Shown piece by piece: positions 1-5,886 of a stretch of 12,914 nt of DNA. Both the position numbers and the translations under genes were made by a program. Source of the stretch: an uncultured Taibaiella sp. (GTDB taxonomy: Bacteria; Bacteroidota; Bacteroidia; Chitinophagales; Chitinophagaceae). Below the pieces are notes generated by a model. It was not told where the DNA came from and ran no database searches. It worked only from the letters and a program-made list of their open reading frames with translations. How positions within the stretch are numbered: the first letter of the stretch is position 1; each line of letters opens with the position of its first letter. The stretch spans positions 1 to 12,914 of the forward strand of contig CALMXV010000126.1 of the NCBI GenBank assembly GCA_937871155.1. Reading direction: 5' to 3'.

Positions 1-467
1 AAAATGCATTACTCATGTTGCTCTTTGCCGTTACGATGTTGGTAGCAGCCAGTAGTATGATTCGAAAACGAAAAGAAGAACTCAGTACAGAAAAGGTTTC
101 AACGAACTATTTTGCTATAATTAGTAAAGGGGCAATGGTAGGAATTTTGACAGGATTTATAGGTGCAGGAGGAGGATTCTTAATTATTCCAGCACTGGTC
201 AATTTTTTAAAACTGCCAATGAAAACAGCAGTGGGCACATCCTTACTAATCATTGCTGCCAATTCCTTACTAGGGTTTGTGTTTTCTATGTCTTATACAC
301 AAATTTCCTGGTCTTTTATAAGTACTATAGCTGCGATTGCTATCCTCGGTATTATCATTGGAAGCTTACTGGTAAAAAAAATTGACGGGAAAAAACTGAA
401 GCCGGCTTTCGGTTATTTCGTACTAATGATGGGCTGTTATATCTTGTTGAAAGAATTGTTTTTTTAG
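1..467 (+). CDS. TauE/SafE family sulfite/anion exporter, C-terminal part
   Basis: The reading frame is open at the left edge (first complete codon at base 3), so the N-terminal part is missing; about 154 residues remain of a family usually near 250. TauE/SafE proteins are polytopic inner-membrane permeases linked to export of sulfite, thiosulfate or organosulfonates. The visible part holds about four hydrophobic segments, and after a basic cytoplasmic loop (RKRKEE) comes the family signature GFIGAGGGFLIIPAL followed by AVGTSLLI. The stop is TAG at 465-467. It sits 83 nt upstream of a persulfide-dioxygenase-type gene on the same strand, the usual company of TauE/SafE in sulfur clusters. The substrate cannot be told from sequence; sulfite or thiosulfate is inferred from context. 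The ATG at base 15 is internal, not the true start. Confidence 0.85.
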   Translation, partial: NALLMLLFAVTMLVAASSMIRKRKEELSTEKVSTNYFAIISKGAMVGILTGFIGAGGGFLIIPALVNFLKLPMKTAVGTSLLIIAANSLLGFVFSMSYTQISWSFISTIAAIAILGIIIGSLLVKKIDGKKLKPAFGYFVLMMGCYILLKELFF

Positions 468-478
468 TAACACCCTTT

Positions 479-494
479 TGTGACTTTAGTTACC
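479..494. promoter_or_regulatory. Possible Crp/Fnr-type operator upstream of the MBL-rhodanese gene
   Basis: The bases TGTGACTTTAGTTACC contain the imperfect inverted repeat GTGAC-TTTA-GTTAC (480-493) and match the left half of the Crp consensus TGTGA-N6-TCACA fully and the right half at 3 of 5 positions. The centre (486.5) lies about 41 bases before the transcription start predicted from the -7-like element at 516-523, the position used by class II activators. This is pattern matching only; no regulator gene is in the window. Confidence 0.3.
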
Positions 495-515
495 AAACAA
501 ATAAAAATATACCCG

Positions 516-523
516 CATCTTTG
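516..523 (+). promoter_or_regulatory. Candidate -7 promoter element for the MBL-rhodanese gene
   Basis: CATCTTTG matches the Bacteroidota -7 consensus TAnnTTTG at 5 of the 6 defined positions. It lies 27 nt before the ATG at 551, giving a leader of roughly 23 nt. No convincing -33 TTTG is seen at 17-23 nt upstream, which would fit a promoter needing an activator. Confidence 0.35.
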
Positions 524-550
524 CTATAACATTCACCAAAAGGATAACAG

Positions 551-1981
551 ATGAATTCAAAGGATTTAAAAATTGAACAAATTTATACGGGTTGCTTAGC
601 ACAAGGCGCCTACTATATCACTTCACAAGGCGAAGCAGCTATCATAGATCCATTAAGGGAGACAAAGCCCTATATTGATAGATTGGAAAAGGATGGGGCT
701 ACGTTAAAGTATATTTTTGAAACCCATTTCCATGCAGATTTTGTGAGTGGTCATTTGGATTTAAGTAAGAAGACTGGAGCAGCTATTGTATATGGTCCAA
801 CGGCTCAGCCTGATTTTGAAGCAATCATTGCTACCGACAATCAACAGTTTAGTATTGGAGACATCCGAATTAAAGTCTTGCATACACCTGGACATACTCT
901 GGAGAGTTCTTGTTTTTTATTGTTAGATGAAACAGGAAGTGAAGTGGCTTTGTTTAGTGGAGATACCCTATTCTTAGGAGATGTTGGCCGTCCTGATTTA
1001 GCACAAAAAGCAGCAAGTATGACACAAGAAGAACTTGCAGGGATGTTATACGAAAGTATTTATAACAAAGTAATGCCTTTACCGGATAGTATTACAGTTT
1101 ATCCTGCACATGGTGCTGGCTCTGCTTGTGGAAAGAATATGATGAAAGAAACAGTGGATACATTGGGCAATCAAAAAAAGATGAACTATGCATTGAACCA
1201 ACCCAATAAAGAAGCCTTTGTTGCAGCTGTTACCGAAGGATTGTTACCTCCTCCAGGGTATTTTGGGATGAATGTAGCCATGAATAAATCAGGTTACGAT
1301 AGTTTTGATAAAGTTTTGAATCAAGGGATGACACCGTTGAATGTTTCCGCATTTGAAGCTGCTGCCGAAGCAACTGAAGCCTTAATTTTAGATACAAGAA
1401 GCAATGCAGAATTTGCGCTAGGGTTTATTCCTAATGCTATCAACATAGGGCTGAATGGTGATTTCGCTCCATGGGTAGGCGCAATGGTTGTAGATGTAAA
1501 GTATCCTATCCTTTTAGTTGCAGATATTGGTAAAGAAGAAGAAGCGGTTACTCGATTGAGCCGTGTAGGGTTTGATCATGTACTTGGACATTTAGAAGGT
1601 GGCTTTGCAGCTTGGGAACAAGCAGGTAAAGAGATTGATACCATTAATCGGATCACTCCTGAGCAATTTGCACAAGAAGTGAAAATTGCTGAAGACCTTA
1701 TAATAGATGTAAGAAAAGAAACTGAATACGAAGCAGAACATATCCAAGATGCTTACAACAAGCCTCTAGCCTTTATCAACGATTGGATTTCGAAGATTGA
1801 CGATACCCAACATTTCTATATGCATTGTGCAGGGGGGTATCGTAGCATGATAGCAGCTAGCATCCTTCATGCGAGAGGCATTCGTAATTTTACAGAAGTA
1901 GGGGGTGGCTACAATGCTATTGCTAAAACCGATATTCCAAGAACTGATTTCGTTTGTCAAACCAAAACTTTTCAACAATAA
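551..1981 (+). CDS. MBL-fold persulfide dioxygenase-like protein with two rhodanese domains
   Basis: 476 residues, cytosolic, no signal peptide. Residues 8-200 form a metallo-beta-lactamase domain of the ETHE1/CstB persulfide dioxygenase type: THFHADF at 58-64 (His59, His61, Asp63), TPGHT with His115, GDTLFLGDVGRPD with Asp138, and YPAHG with His187. These would bind a single Fe(II) and oxidise a low-molecular-weight or protein persulfide to sulfite. Residue 64 is Phe where the classical HxHxDH motif has His, consistent with a mononuclear site. Rhodanese domain 1 (about 265-362) has DTRSNAEF and EGGFAAW but no Cys in its active loop (around VADIGKEE), so it is probably structural. Rhodanese domain 2 (about 368-462) has the loop CAGGYRS with Cys426 and is probably a working sulfurtransferase. 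The ATG at 551 starts the domain correctly. The physiological substrate is unknown. Confidence 0.9.
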   Translation: MNSKDLKIEQIYTGCLAQGAYYITSQGEAAIIDPLRETKPYIDRLEKDGATLKYIFETHFHADFVSGHLDLSKKTGAAIVYGPTAQPDFEAIIATDNQQFSIGDIRIKVLHTPGHTLESSCFLLLDETGSEVALFSGDTLFLGDVGRPDLAQKAASMTQEELAGMLYESIYNKVMPLPDSITVYPAHGAGSACGKNMMKETVDTLGNQKKMNYALNQPNKEAFVAAVTEGLLPPPGYFGMNVAMNKSGYDSFDKVLNQGMTPLNVSAFEAAAEATEALILDTRSNAEFALGFIPNAINIGLNGDFAPWVGAMVVDVKYPILLVADIGKEEEAVTRLSRVGFDHVLGHLEGGFAAWEQAGKEIDTINRITPEQFAQEVKIAEDLIIDVRKETEYEAEHIQDAYNKPLAFINDWISKIDDTQHFYMHCAGGYRSMIAASILHARGIRNFTEVGGGYNAIAKTDIPRTDFVCQTKTFQQ

Positions 1982-2028
1982 TTATTACTTCTGATATCAA
2001 TTTATCAATTTTTACTAAAAGAACTAGT

Positions 2029-2235
2029 ATGAAAAAAAACGTTGGAACCATTGACCGTTATATCCGCATTCTCTTTGCTATTGTTGTTGTGATACTATAT
2101 TATACCAAACAAATAGAAGGAACCACAGCAATAGTTGCCGGTATCGTAGCAATGATAATGTTGGCAACATCATTTTTGAATTTTTGTCCTATCTATGCAA
2201 TTTTAGGAATCAATACTTGTAAAACTAAACACTAA
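2029..2235 (+). CDS. DUF2892 (YgaP-like membrane anchor) family protein
   Basis: 68 residues. The family signature NVGTIDRYIR is at 4-13, followed by two membrane segments (about 12-27 and 32-50) and the typical tail CPIYAILGINTC with Cys53 and Cys64. DUF2892 occurs alone or fused to rhodanese domains, as in E. coli YgaP, and is tied to sulfane-sulfur handling; its biochemical role is unknown. The basic N-terminus predicts both ends in the cytosol, placing the two cysteines at the cytosolic face. The ATG at 2029 is preferred: upstream in-frame codons from 1954 overlap the end of the MBL-rhodanese gene and add a polar stretch foreign to the family. The gap to the upstream gene is 47 nt, so co-transcription is likely. 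Confidence 0.8.
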   Translation: MKKNVGTIDRYIRILFAIVVVILYYTKQIEGTTAIVAGIVAMIMLATSFLNFCPIYAILGINTCKTKH

Positions 2236-2248
2236 GAACAGCTTTAAA

Positions 2249-2491
2249 ATGAAGAACTATTTAAGAAACTGGGATGTGATGCGCTTCATACGATTAGCGT
2301 TAGGAGTCGCTATCATGATTCAAGGTTTCATAATGAAAGATTGGAGCTTTGTAGTCATCGGTGCTGCTTTTTCCTTGATGCCTATTTTTAATATAGGATG
2401 CTGTGCCAATTCCTGTAAACAAACTTCAACTAGGAGTAATCCATCTCCATCTAAAACCATAGAAGAAACGACTTATGAAGAAATACGTTAA
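2249..2491 (+). CDS. Small Cys-rich membrane protein, probable DUF2892 relative
   Basis: 80 residues with the same plan as the preceding protein: a basic N-terminal helix (MKNYLRNWDVMRFIR), two short membrane segments (about 15-29 and 34-48), then a cysteine cluster CCANSC (Cys51, Cys52, Cys56) and a hydrophilic tail of about 24 residues rich in Ser, Thr and Glu. It looks like a diverged tandem copy of DUF2892. The cysteines are predicted on the cytosolic side by the positive-inside rule. It starts 13 nt after the upstream stop, and its 3' end overlaps the next gene by 17 nt, so it is in the same operon. No enzymatic function can be assigned; a sulfur-carrier or redox role is inference from its neighbours. 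Confidence 0.7.
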   Translation: MKNYLRNWDVMRFIRLALGVAIMIQGFIMKDWSFVVIGAAFSLMPIFNIGCCANSCKQTSTRSNPSPSKTIEETTYEEIR

Positions 2492-2681
2492 AGAAAATTT
2501 ATTGACCATTGTTGGCGTATTGGTGGGTGCTTTAGCCGGCTTTCTTTATTGGAAATTTATCGGATGTAGTTCCGGTTCTTGTGCCATAACCTCAAAGCCT
2601 ATAAATAGCTCGTTGTATGGCGCTATGATGGGCGGTTTACTATTTTCCATGTTTAAAAAACCTAAATCCGAATCCGCATGA
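2475..2681 (+). CDS. DUF6132 family membrane protein
   Basis: 68 residues. A basic N-terminus (MKKYVKEN) is followed by a glycine-rich membrane segment (about 9-29), the motif GCSSGSCAITSKP with Cys31 and Cys36, a second segment (about 45-60) and a basic tail (KKPK). The GCSSGSC motif between two membrane segments is the mark of the family known as DUF6132; the function is unknown. With Lys-rich ends inside, the CxxxxC pair should face the periplasm, where the lipoprotein encoded two genes downstream would sit. It overlaps the upstream gene by 17 nt and its TGA overlaps the ATG of the thioredoxin gene (ATGA at 2678-2681), which indicates translational coupling. Confidence 0.75.
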   Translation: MKKYVKENLLTIVGVLVGALAGFLYWKFIGCSSGSCAITSKPINSSLYGAMMGGLLFSMFKKPKSESA

Positions 2682-2971
2682 CCTTTAAAGAAATTATCAA
2701 CCAAGATAAACCGGTACTAGTCGATTTTTTTGCAACTTGGTGTGGTCCTTGCAAAATGATGACCCCCATCTTAGATGATGTGAAAAAGCGAGTAGGGGAT
2801 GCCGCACAAATTATAAAAATTGATGTGGATCAAAACCCTCAAGCTGCTGCCGCATATCAAGTACAAGGAGTTCCTACTTTGATTATTTTTAAAAATGGCA
2901 ACATCCTTTGGCGACAATCCGGAGTGGTACAAGCCAAACAATTAGAACAATTATTAAAACAACACATATAA
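2678..2971 (+). CDS. Thioredoxin, cytosolic
   Basis: 97 residues, a nearly minimal thioredoxin fold without signal peptide. The active site is WCGPC at 21-25 (Cys22, Cys25), with the buried Asp16 in VLVDFFATWC, the segment KIDVDQNP and the cis-proline Pro66 in GVPTLIIF. It would reduce disulfides or persulfides in the cytosol using thioredoxin reductase. The start ATG overlaps the stop of the DUF6132 gene by 4 nt, and the stop lies 2 nt before the next ATG, so it is firmly within the operon. Its place between Cys-bearing membrane proteins and a rhodanese-thioredoxin lipoprotein suggests it serves persulfide reduction or feeds reducing power to that system rather than being the general housekeeping thioredoxin; that is inference. 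Confidence 0.9.
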   Translation: MTFKEIINQDKPVLVDFFATWCGPCKMMTPILDDVKKRVGDAAQIIKIDVDQNPQAAAAYQVQGVPTLIIFKNGNILWRQSGVVQAKQLEQLLKQHI

Positions 2972-2973
2972 CC

Positions 2974-3693
2974 ATGATTAAGACAAGCTTTTTCGCATTA
3001 CTAACCGTTATCCTTTTTAGCTGCACTACCAGCCAAAGCCAAACTGATAAAACAAGTTTTTCAGCACCTGAATTTTTAGAAAAAATAAAAGCAACAAAAG
3101 ATGCACAATTGATTGATGTGCGTACTCCTGGTGAATTTGAAGCCGGACATATTGAAAATGCCAAAAACATCAATTGGAATGATGATAATTTTATGGCAGA
3201 AGTTGCCAACTTGGATAAAACAAAACCCATATTTGTATATTGTCTAAGCGGCGGCAGAAGCGGATCGGCAGCCAAAGCACTTCGTAAAGAAGGATTTACT
3301 ACAGTTTATGAAATGCCGGGAGGAATGATGGAATGGCGCTCAAAAAAAATGCCTTTAGCTACCGGGCAAGCAGCACCTGCACCCTCAGCCGAAATGACTA
3401 TGGCGCAATATGAAGCCTTGCTTAACTCAGACAAAACAATCGTTGTAGATTTCTATGCAGATTGGTGTATCCCTTGCAAAAAAATGAAACCTTATCTGGA
3501 AAAAATGGAAAAGGAATTGGAAAGTACGGTTACCATTGTACGAATTGATGCAGATAAAAACCCAACACTTTGTCAAGCATTGAAAGTAGAAAATCTACCT
3601 ACCGTTAAAATCTATAAGAACAAAAAAATGACTTGGGATAATATTGGCTTTGTAGAGGAAACTACGCTTCGAGAAAAAATCAAAGGACTTTAG
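2974..3693 (+). CDS. Rhodanese-thioredoxin fusion lipoprotein
   Basis: 239 residues from the ATG at 2974. Residues 1-16 form a lipoprotein signal peptide with lipobox LFSC and Cys17 as lipidated residue, so the protein should be anchored on the periplasmic side of a membrane. Residues 28-130 form a single rhodanese domain (LIDVRTPGEFEAGHI; active loop CLSGGRS with Cys90; PGGMMEW). Residues 141-239 form a thioredoxin domain with WCIPC at 164-168, KIDADKNP-like RIDADKNP at 190-197 and cis-Pro209. The WCIPC dipeptide differs from the WCGPC of the cytosolic partner. A sulfurtransferase and its reductase in one chain suggests release of sulfane sulfur from Cys90-SSH by the thioredoxin domain. The in-frame ATG at 2908 lies inside the thioredoxin gene and would destroy the signal peptide. 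Last gene of the operon; a terminator follows. Confidence 0.9.
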   Translation: MIKTSFFALLTVILFSCTTSQSQTDKTSFSAPEFLEKIKATKDAQLIDVRTPGEFEAGHIENAKNINWNDDNFMAEVANLDKTKPIFVYCLSGGRSGSAAKALRKEGFTTVYEMPGGMMEWRSKKMPLATGQAAPAPSAEMTMAQYEALLNSDKTIVVDFYADWCIPCKKMKPYLEKMEKELESTVTIVRIDADKNPTLCQALKVENLPTVKIYKNKKMTWDNIGFVEETTLREKIKGL

Positions 3694-3725
3694 TCGATAC
3701 TAAATTCATAGCTTTTATTAGGAGC

Positions 3726-3763
3726 AAAGAAGCATTTCAACTTAGAAGGAATGCTTCTTTTTT
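3726..3763 (+). terminator. Rho-independent terminator of the sulfur operon
   Basis: A perfect 11-bp inverted repeat, AAAGAAGCATT (3726-3736) with AATGCTTCTTT (3750-3760), loop of 13 nt, running into a T tract to 3763. It lies 32 nt after the stop of the rhodanese-thioredoxin gene. Confidence 0.85.
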
Positions 3764-3836
3764 ATAAATGACAATACTCTCTACATATTTTCCCGTTTTA
3801 TTAACTACTGTCAGTAGTTTTAGAAAAACGATTCCT

Positions 3837-3844
3837 TACATTTG
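3837..3844 (+). promoter_or_regulatory. -7 promoter element of icd
   Basis: TACATTTG is a perfect match to the Bacteroidota TAnnTTTG element. It lies 48 nt before the icd ATG at 3893, with a T-rich GTTTTA about 15 nt upstream as a weak -33. The predicted transcription start is near 3849, so the leader is about 44 nt. Confidence 0.6.
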
Positions 3845-3892
3845 ACACGTTTTTTAAAACAGTATTCTTCACACAAAAAAATAGCGTATTAC

Positions 3893-5101
3893 ATGGCAAA
3901 AATTAAAGTTGCAAATCCTGTGGTGGAATTGGATGGCGATGAAATGACACGAATCATTTGGAAATTTATCAAAGACAAATTGATCTTACCTTATGTTGAC
4001 GTAGATATTAAATACTATGACCTTGGTGTGGAGCACCGCGATGCTACTAACGATCAAGTGACAATAGATGCCGCTAATGCTATTAAGGAACATGGTGTAG
4101 GTATTAAATGTGCCACCATCACTCCCGATGAAGCTCGTGTATCAGAGTTTAATCTAAAGCAAATGTGGAAAAGTCCGAATGGTACAATCCGCAATATCCT
4201 TGATGGTACCGTATTCCGTGAGCCTATTGTTATCAATAATGTTCCTCGTTTAGTAACCAATTGGGATGCCCCTATCATTGTGGGTCGTCATGCTTTTGGA
4301 GACCAATACCGTGCTACTGATTTCGTAGCTAAAGGGAAAGGCAAGTTGACCATCAAATTTGAAGGAGAGAATGGTGAGGTTATCGAGCATGAAGTATATA
4401 ACTTCAATGGAGATGGCGTAGCCATGGCTATGTACAATACCGATGAAAGTATCCGTGGCTTTGCAAGAAGCTGCTTTAACATGGCTAAGTCTAAAACATG
4501 GCCATTATATCTTTCTACTAAGAACACCATCCTAAAAAAATACGATGGTCGTTTCAAAGATATTTTTGAAGAAGTAAGCAAAGAATTCCCTGAAGTACAT
4601 TACGAACATCGTTTGATAGATGATATGGTGGCGAGTGCCTTAAAATGGAATGGCAACTTTGTATGGGCTTGTAAAAACTACGATGGTGATGTACAGAGCG
4701 ATACCGTTGCACAAGGCTTTGGCTCTTTAGGATTGATGACTTCGGTATTAGTAACTCCTGATGGCAAAACGATGGAAGCAGAAGCTGCACATGGAACCGT
4801 TACACGTCACTATCGCGAGCATCAAAAAGGAAACCCTACATCTACCAATCCTATTGCTTCTATTTTCGCTTGGACAAGAGGCTTAGAATTCCGTGGTAAA
4901 TTAGACGGCAACCAAGAACTTATCAATTTCAGTCATGCCCTAGAAGCAGTATGTATCGAAACCGTGGAAAGTGGAAAGATGACGAAAGACTTAGCAGTAT
5001 GTGTTCATGGTAATAAAGTAAATCATGGGGAACACTACCTCTATACTGAGGAGTTTTTAGATGCATTAGATACTAATTTGAAGAAAAAACTGGGTATGTA
5101 A
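3893..5101 (+). CDS. icd: Isocitrate dehydrogenase, NADP-dependent, eukaryote-like type
   Basis: 402 residues. It catalyses oxidative decarboxylation of isocitrate to 2-oxoglutarate in the TCA cycle, in the cytosol, with NADP+ and Mg2+/Mn2+. Visible signatures: [13 protein letters not shown] (11-23), [20 protein letters not shown] (93-112) for substrate binding, [13 protein letters not shown] with Arg132, [24 protein letters not shown] and DVQSD for metal aspartates, and [13 protein letters not shown] for NADP binding. Length and motifs match the homodimeric class shared with human IDH1/IDH2 and not the E. coli class. The start ATG at 3893 gives the family N-terminus MAKIKV; an in-frame TTG at 3842 would lie within the promoter. 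It is monocistronic, framed by a promoter and a bidirectional terminator. Confidence 0.95.
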   Translation: MAKIKVANPVVELDGDEMTRIIWKFIKDKLILPYVDVDIKYYDLGVEHRDATNDQVTIDAANAIKEHGVGIKCATITPDEARVSEFNLKQMWKSPNGTIRNILDGTVFREPIVINNVPRLVTNWDAPIIVGRHAFGDQYRATDFVAKGKGKLTIKFEGENGEVIEHEVYNFNGDGVAMAMYNTDESIRGFARSCFNMAKSKTWPLYLSTKNTILKKYDGRFKDIFEEVSKEFPEVHYEHRLIDDMVASALKWNGNFVWACKNYDGDVQSDTVAQGFGSLGLMTSVLVTPDGKTMEAEAAHGTVTRHYREHQKGNPTSTNPIASIFAWTRGLEFRGKLDGNQELINFSHALEAVCIETVESGKMTKDLAVCVHGNKVNHGEHYLYTEEFLDALDTNLKKKLGM

Positions 5102-5122
5102 TTTGGTTAGTATTTTTCAATC

Positions 5123-5160
5123 TTAAAAAGCCTTTTCATAGTATTGAAAAGGCTTTTTAA
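5123..5160. terminator. Bidirectional terminator between icd and smpB
   Basis: A perfect 16-bp inverted repeat, 5123-5138 with 5145-5160 (core AAAAAGCC...GGCTTTTT), separated by a 6-nt loop. A and T tracts form both arms, so it can end transcription of icd (+, stop 22 nt upstream) and of smpB (-, stop 37 nt away). Confidence 0.85.
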
Positions 5161-5196
5161 ATAAAATTTGATGATTGTATTATTCTCTTTGTTTAT

Positions 5197-5643
5197 TCAT
5201 CGGTTATACCGTTGCAGCTCACGTTCAGCATCTCTCGACTTGATACTTTCTCGCTTATCATGAAGTTTTTTGCCCTTACCCAATCCTATCTCAAGTTTTG
5301 CATATCCCTTTTCATTTACATACAGGGCTAAAGGCACAATAGTATATCCCTTCTCTTTCATTTTCTGTTGCCATTTCCGAAGTTCACGTTTGTTGAGGAG
5401 CAATTTTCGTTCTCTTACAGGGTCATGACCAGCATAGCCAGCATTTACATATTCTGCGATATAAAGGCTTTTGATCCACATTTCTCCTAAATAGAAAAAA
5501 CAATACGCATCATTAAAACTCACCTTGCTCAATCGAATCGATTTGATCTCAGAGCCAGTTAGCACAATGCCTGCCGTGAGTTTATCCTCAATAGCATATT
5601 CAAAAGTTGCCGGCTTGTTTTTAATAAATACTTCGTGAGCCAA
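5197..5643 (-). CDS. smpB: SsrA (tmRNA)-binding protein SmpB
   Basis: 148 residues, normal for the family (about 150). SmpB binds tmRNA and takes it to stalled ribosomes for trans-translation. Signatures: FEYAIEDKLTAGIVLTGSEIKSIR (about 14-37) typical of the OB-like fold, NDAYCFF, a WIKSLYIAEY strand, the segment HDPVRERKLLL, and the basic tail KKLHDKRESIKSRDAERELQR, which folds into the ribosomal decoding channel. The initiation codon appears to be TTG at 5643-5641: an in-frame TAA lies only five codons upstream (5661-5659) and no ATG or GTG lies between, while the family N-terminus begins right there. The tmRNA gene itself is not in the window. It stands alone, convergent with icd. Confidence 0.93.
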   Translation of the reverse strand: MAHEVFIKNKPATFEYAIEDKLTAGIVLTGSEIKSIRLSKVSFNDAYCFFYLGEMWIKSLYIAEYVNAGYAGHDPVRERKLLLNKRELRKWQQKMKEKGYTIVPLALYVNEKGYAKLEIGLGKGKKLHDKRESIKSRDAERELQRYNR

Positions 5644-5704
5644 GATTAAAAATATTCTTTAGTTATTGGATTTTACACCCTTTGTTAAGTTGGGTAGTTC
5701 ATTT

Positions 5705-5839
5705 TCAGGTTTTCTTTTTTGGGTCCCGGCGTTCCTCTAGGCATCTGGCGGTAGTGGCGTTGGCACCCTTCAGCAGCAAGGTACTATTGAGCTTATACAC
5801 CGTCCGTCCTTTTACTTCAGCATAGCAACCACTTAAAGC
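5705..5839 (-). other. Orphan open frame and GC-rich islet between smpB and accD
   Basis: In the 243-nt gap 5644-5886 the minus strand is open for 44 codons between a TAG (5842-5840) and a TGA (5707-5705), but has no ATG. Its translation begins ALSGCYAEVKGR and ends basic (EERRDPKKKT). The 50 bases 5721-5770 are 34/50 G+C, far above the neighbourhood. The + strand of 5721-5768 can also fold as an imperfect G-U-containing hairpin (GGGT with ACCC at its base). It could be a gene remnant, a structured RNA or an intergenic repeat; I do not recognise it. Confidence 0.25.
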
Positions 5840-5886
5840 CTATTTAACATTTTATCCTTTAATGCCCTTTATCGCTCAAAGAACCA

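Noticed and set aside
468..500. GTAAC...GTTAC around 468-493 as a terminator of the TauE/SafE gene
   Set aside because: The stem is only 5 bp with a long loop and no following T tract; an operator is a better reading of part of it.
2889..3275. A 128-codon minus-strand open frame
   Set aside because: It is antisense to the thioredoxin and rhodanese-thioredoxin genes and has no recognisable domain.
4054..4790. Three minus-strand open frames inside icd
   Set aside because: They lie fully under the highly conserved icd coding sequence, overlap each other and show no domain-like sequence; they are by-products of its codon usage.
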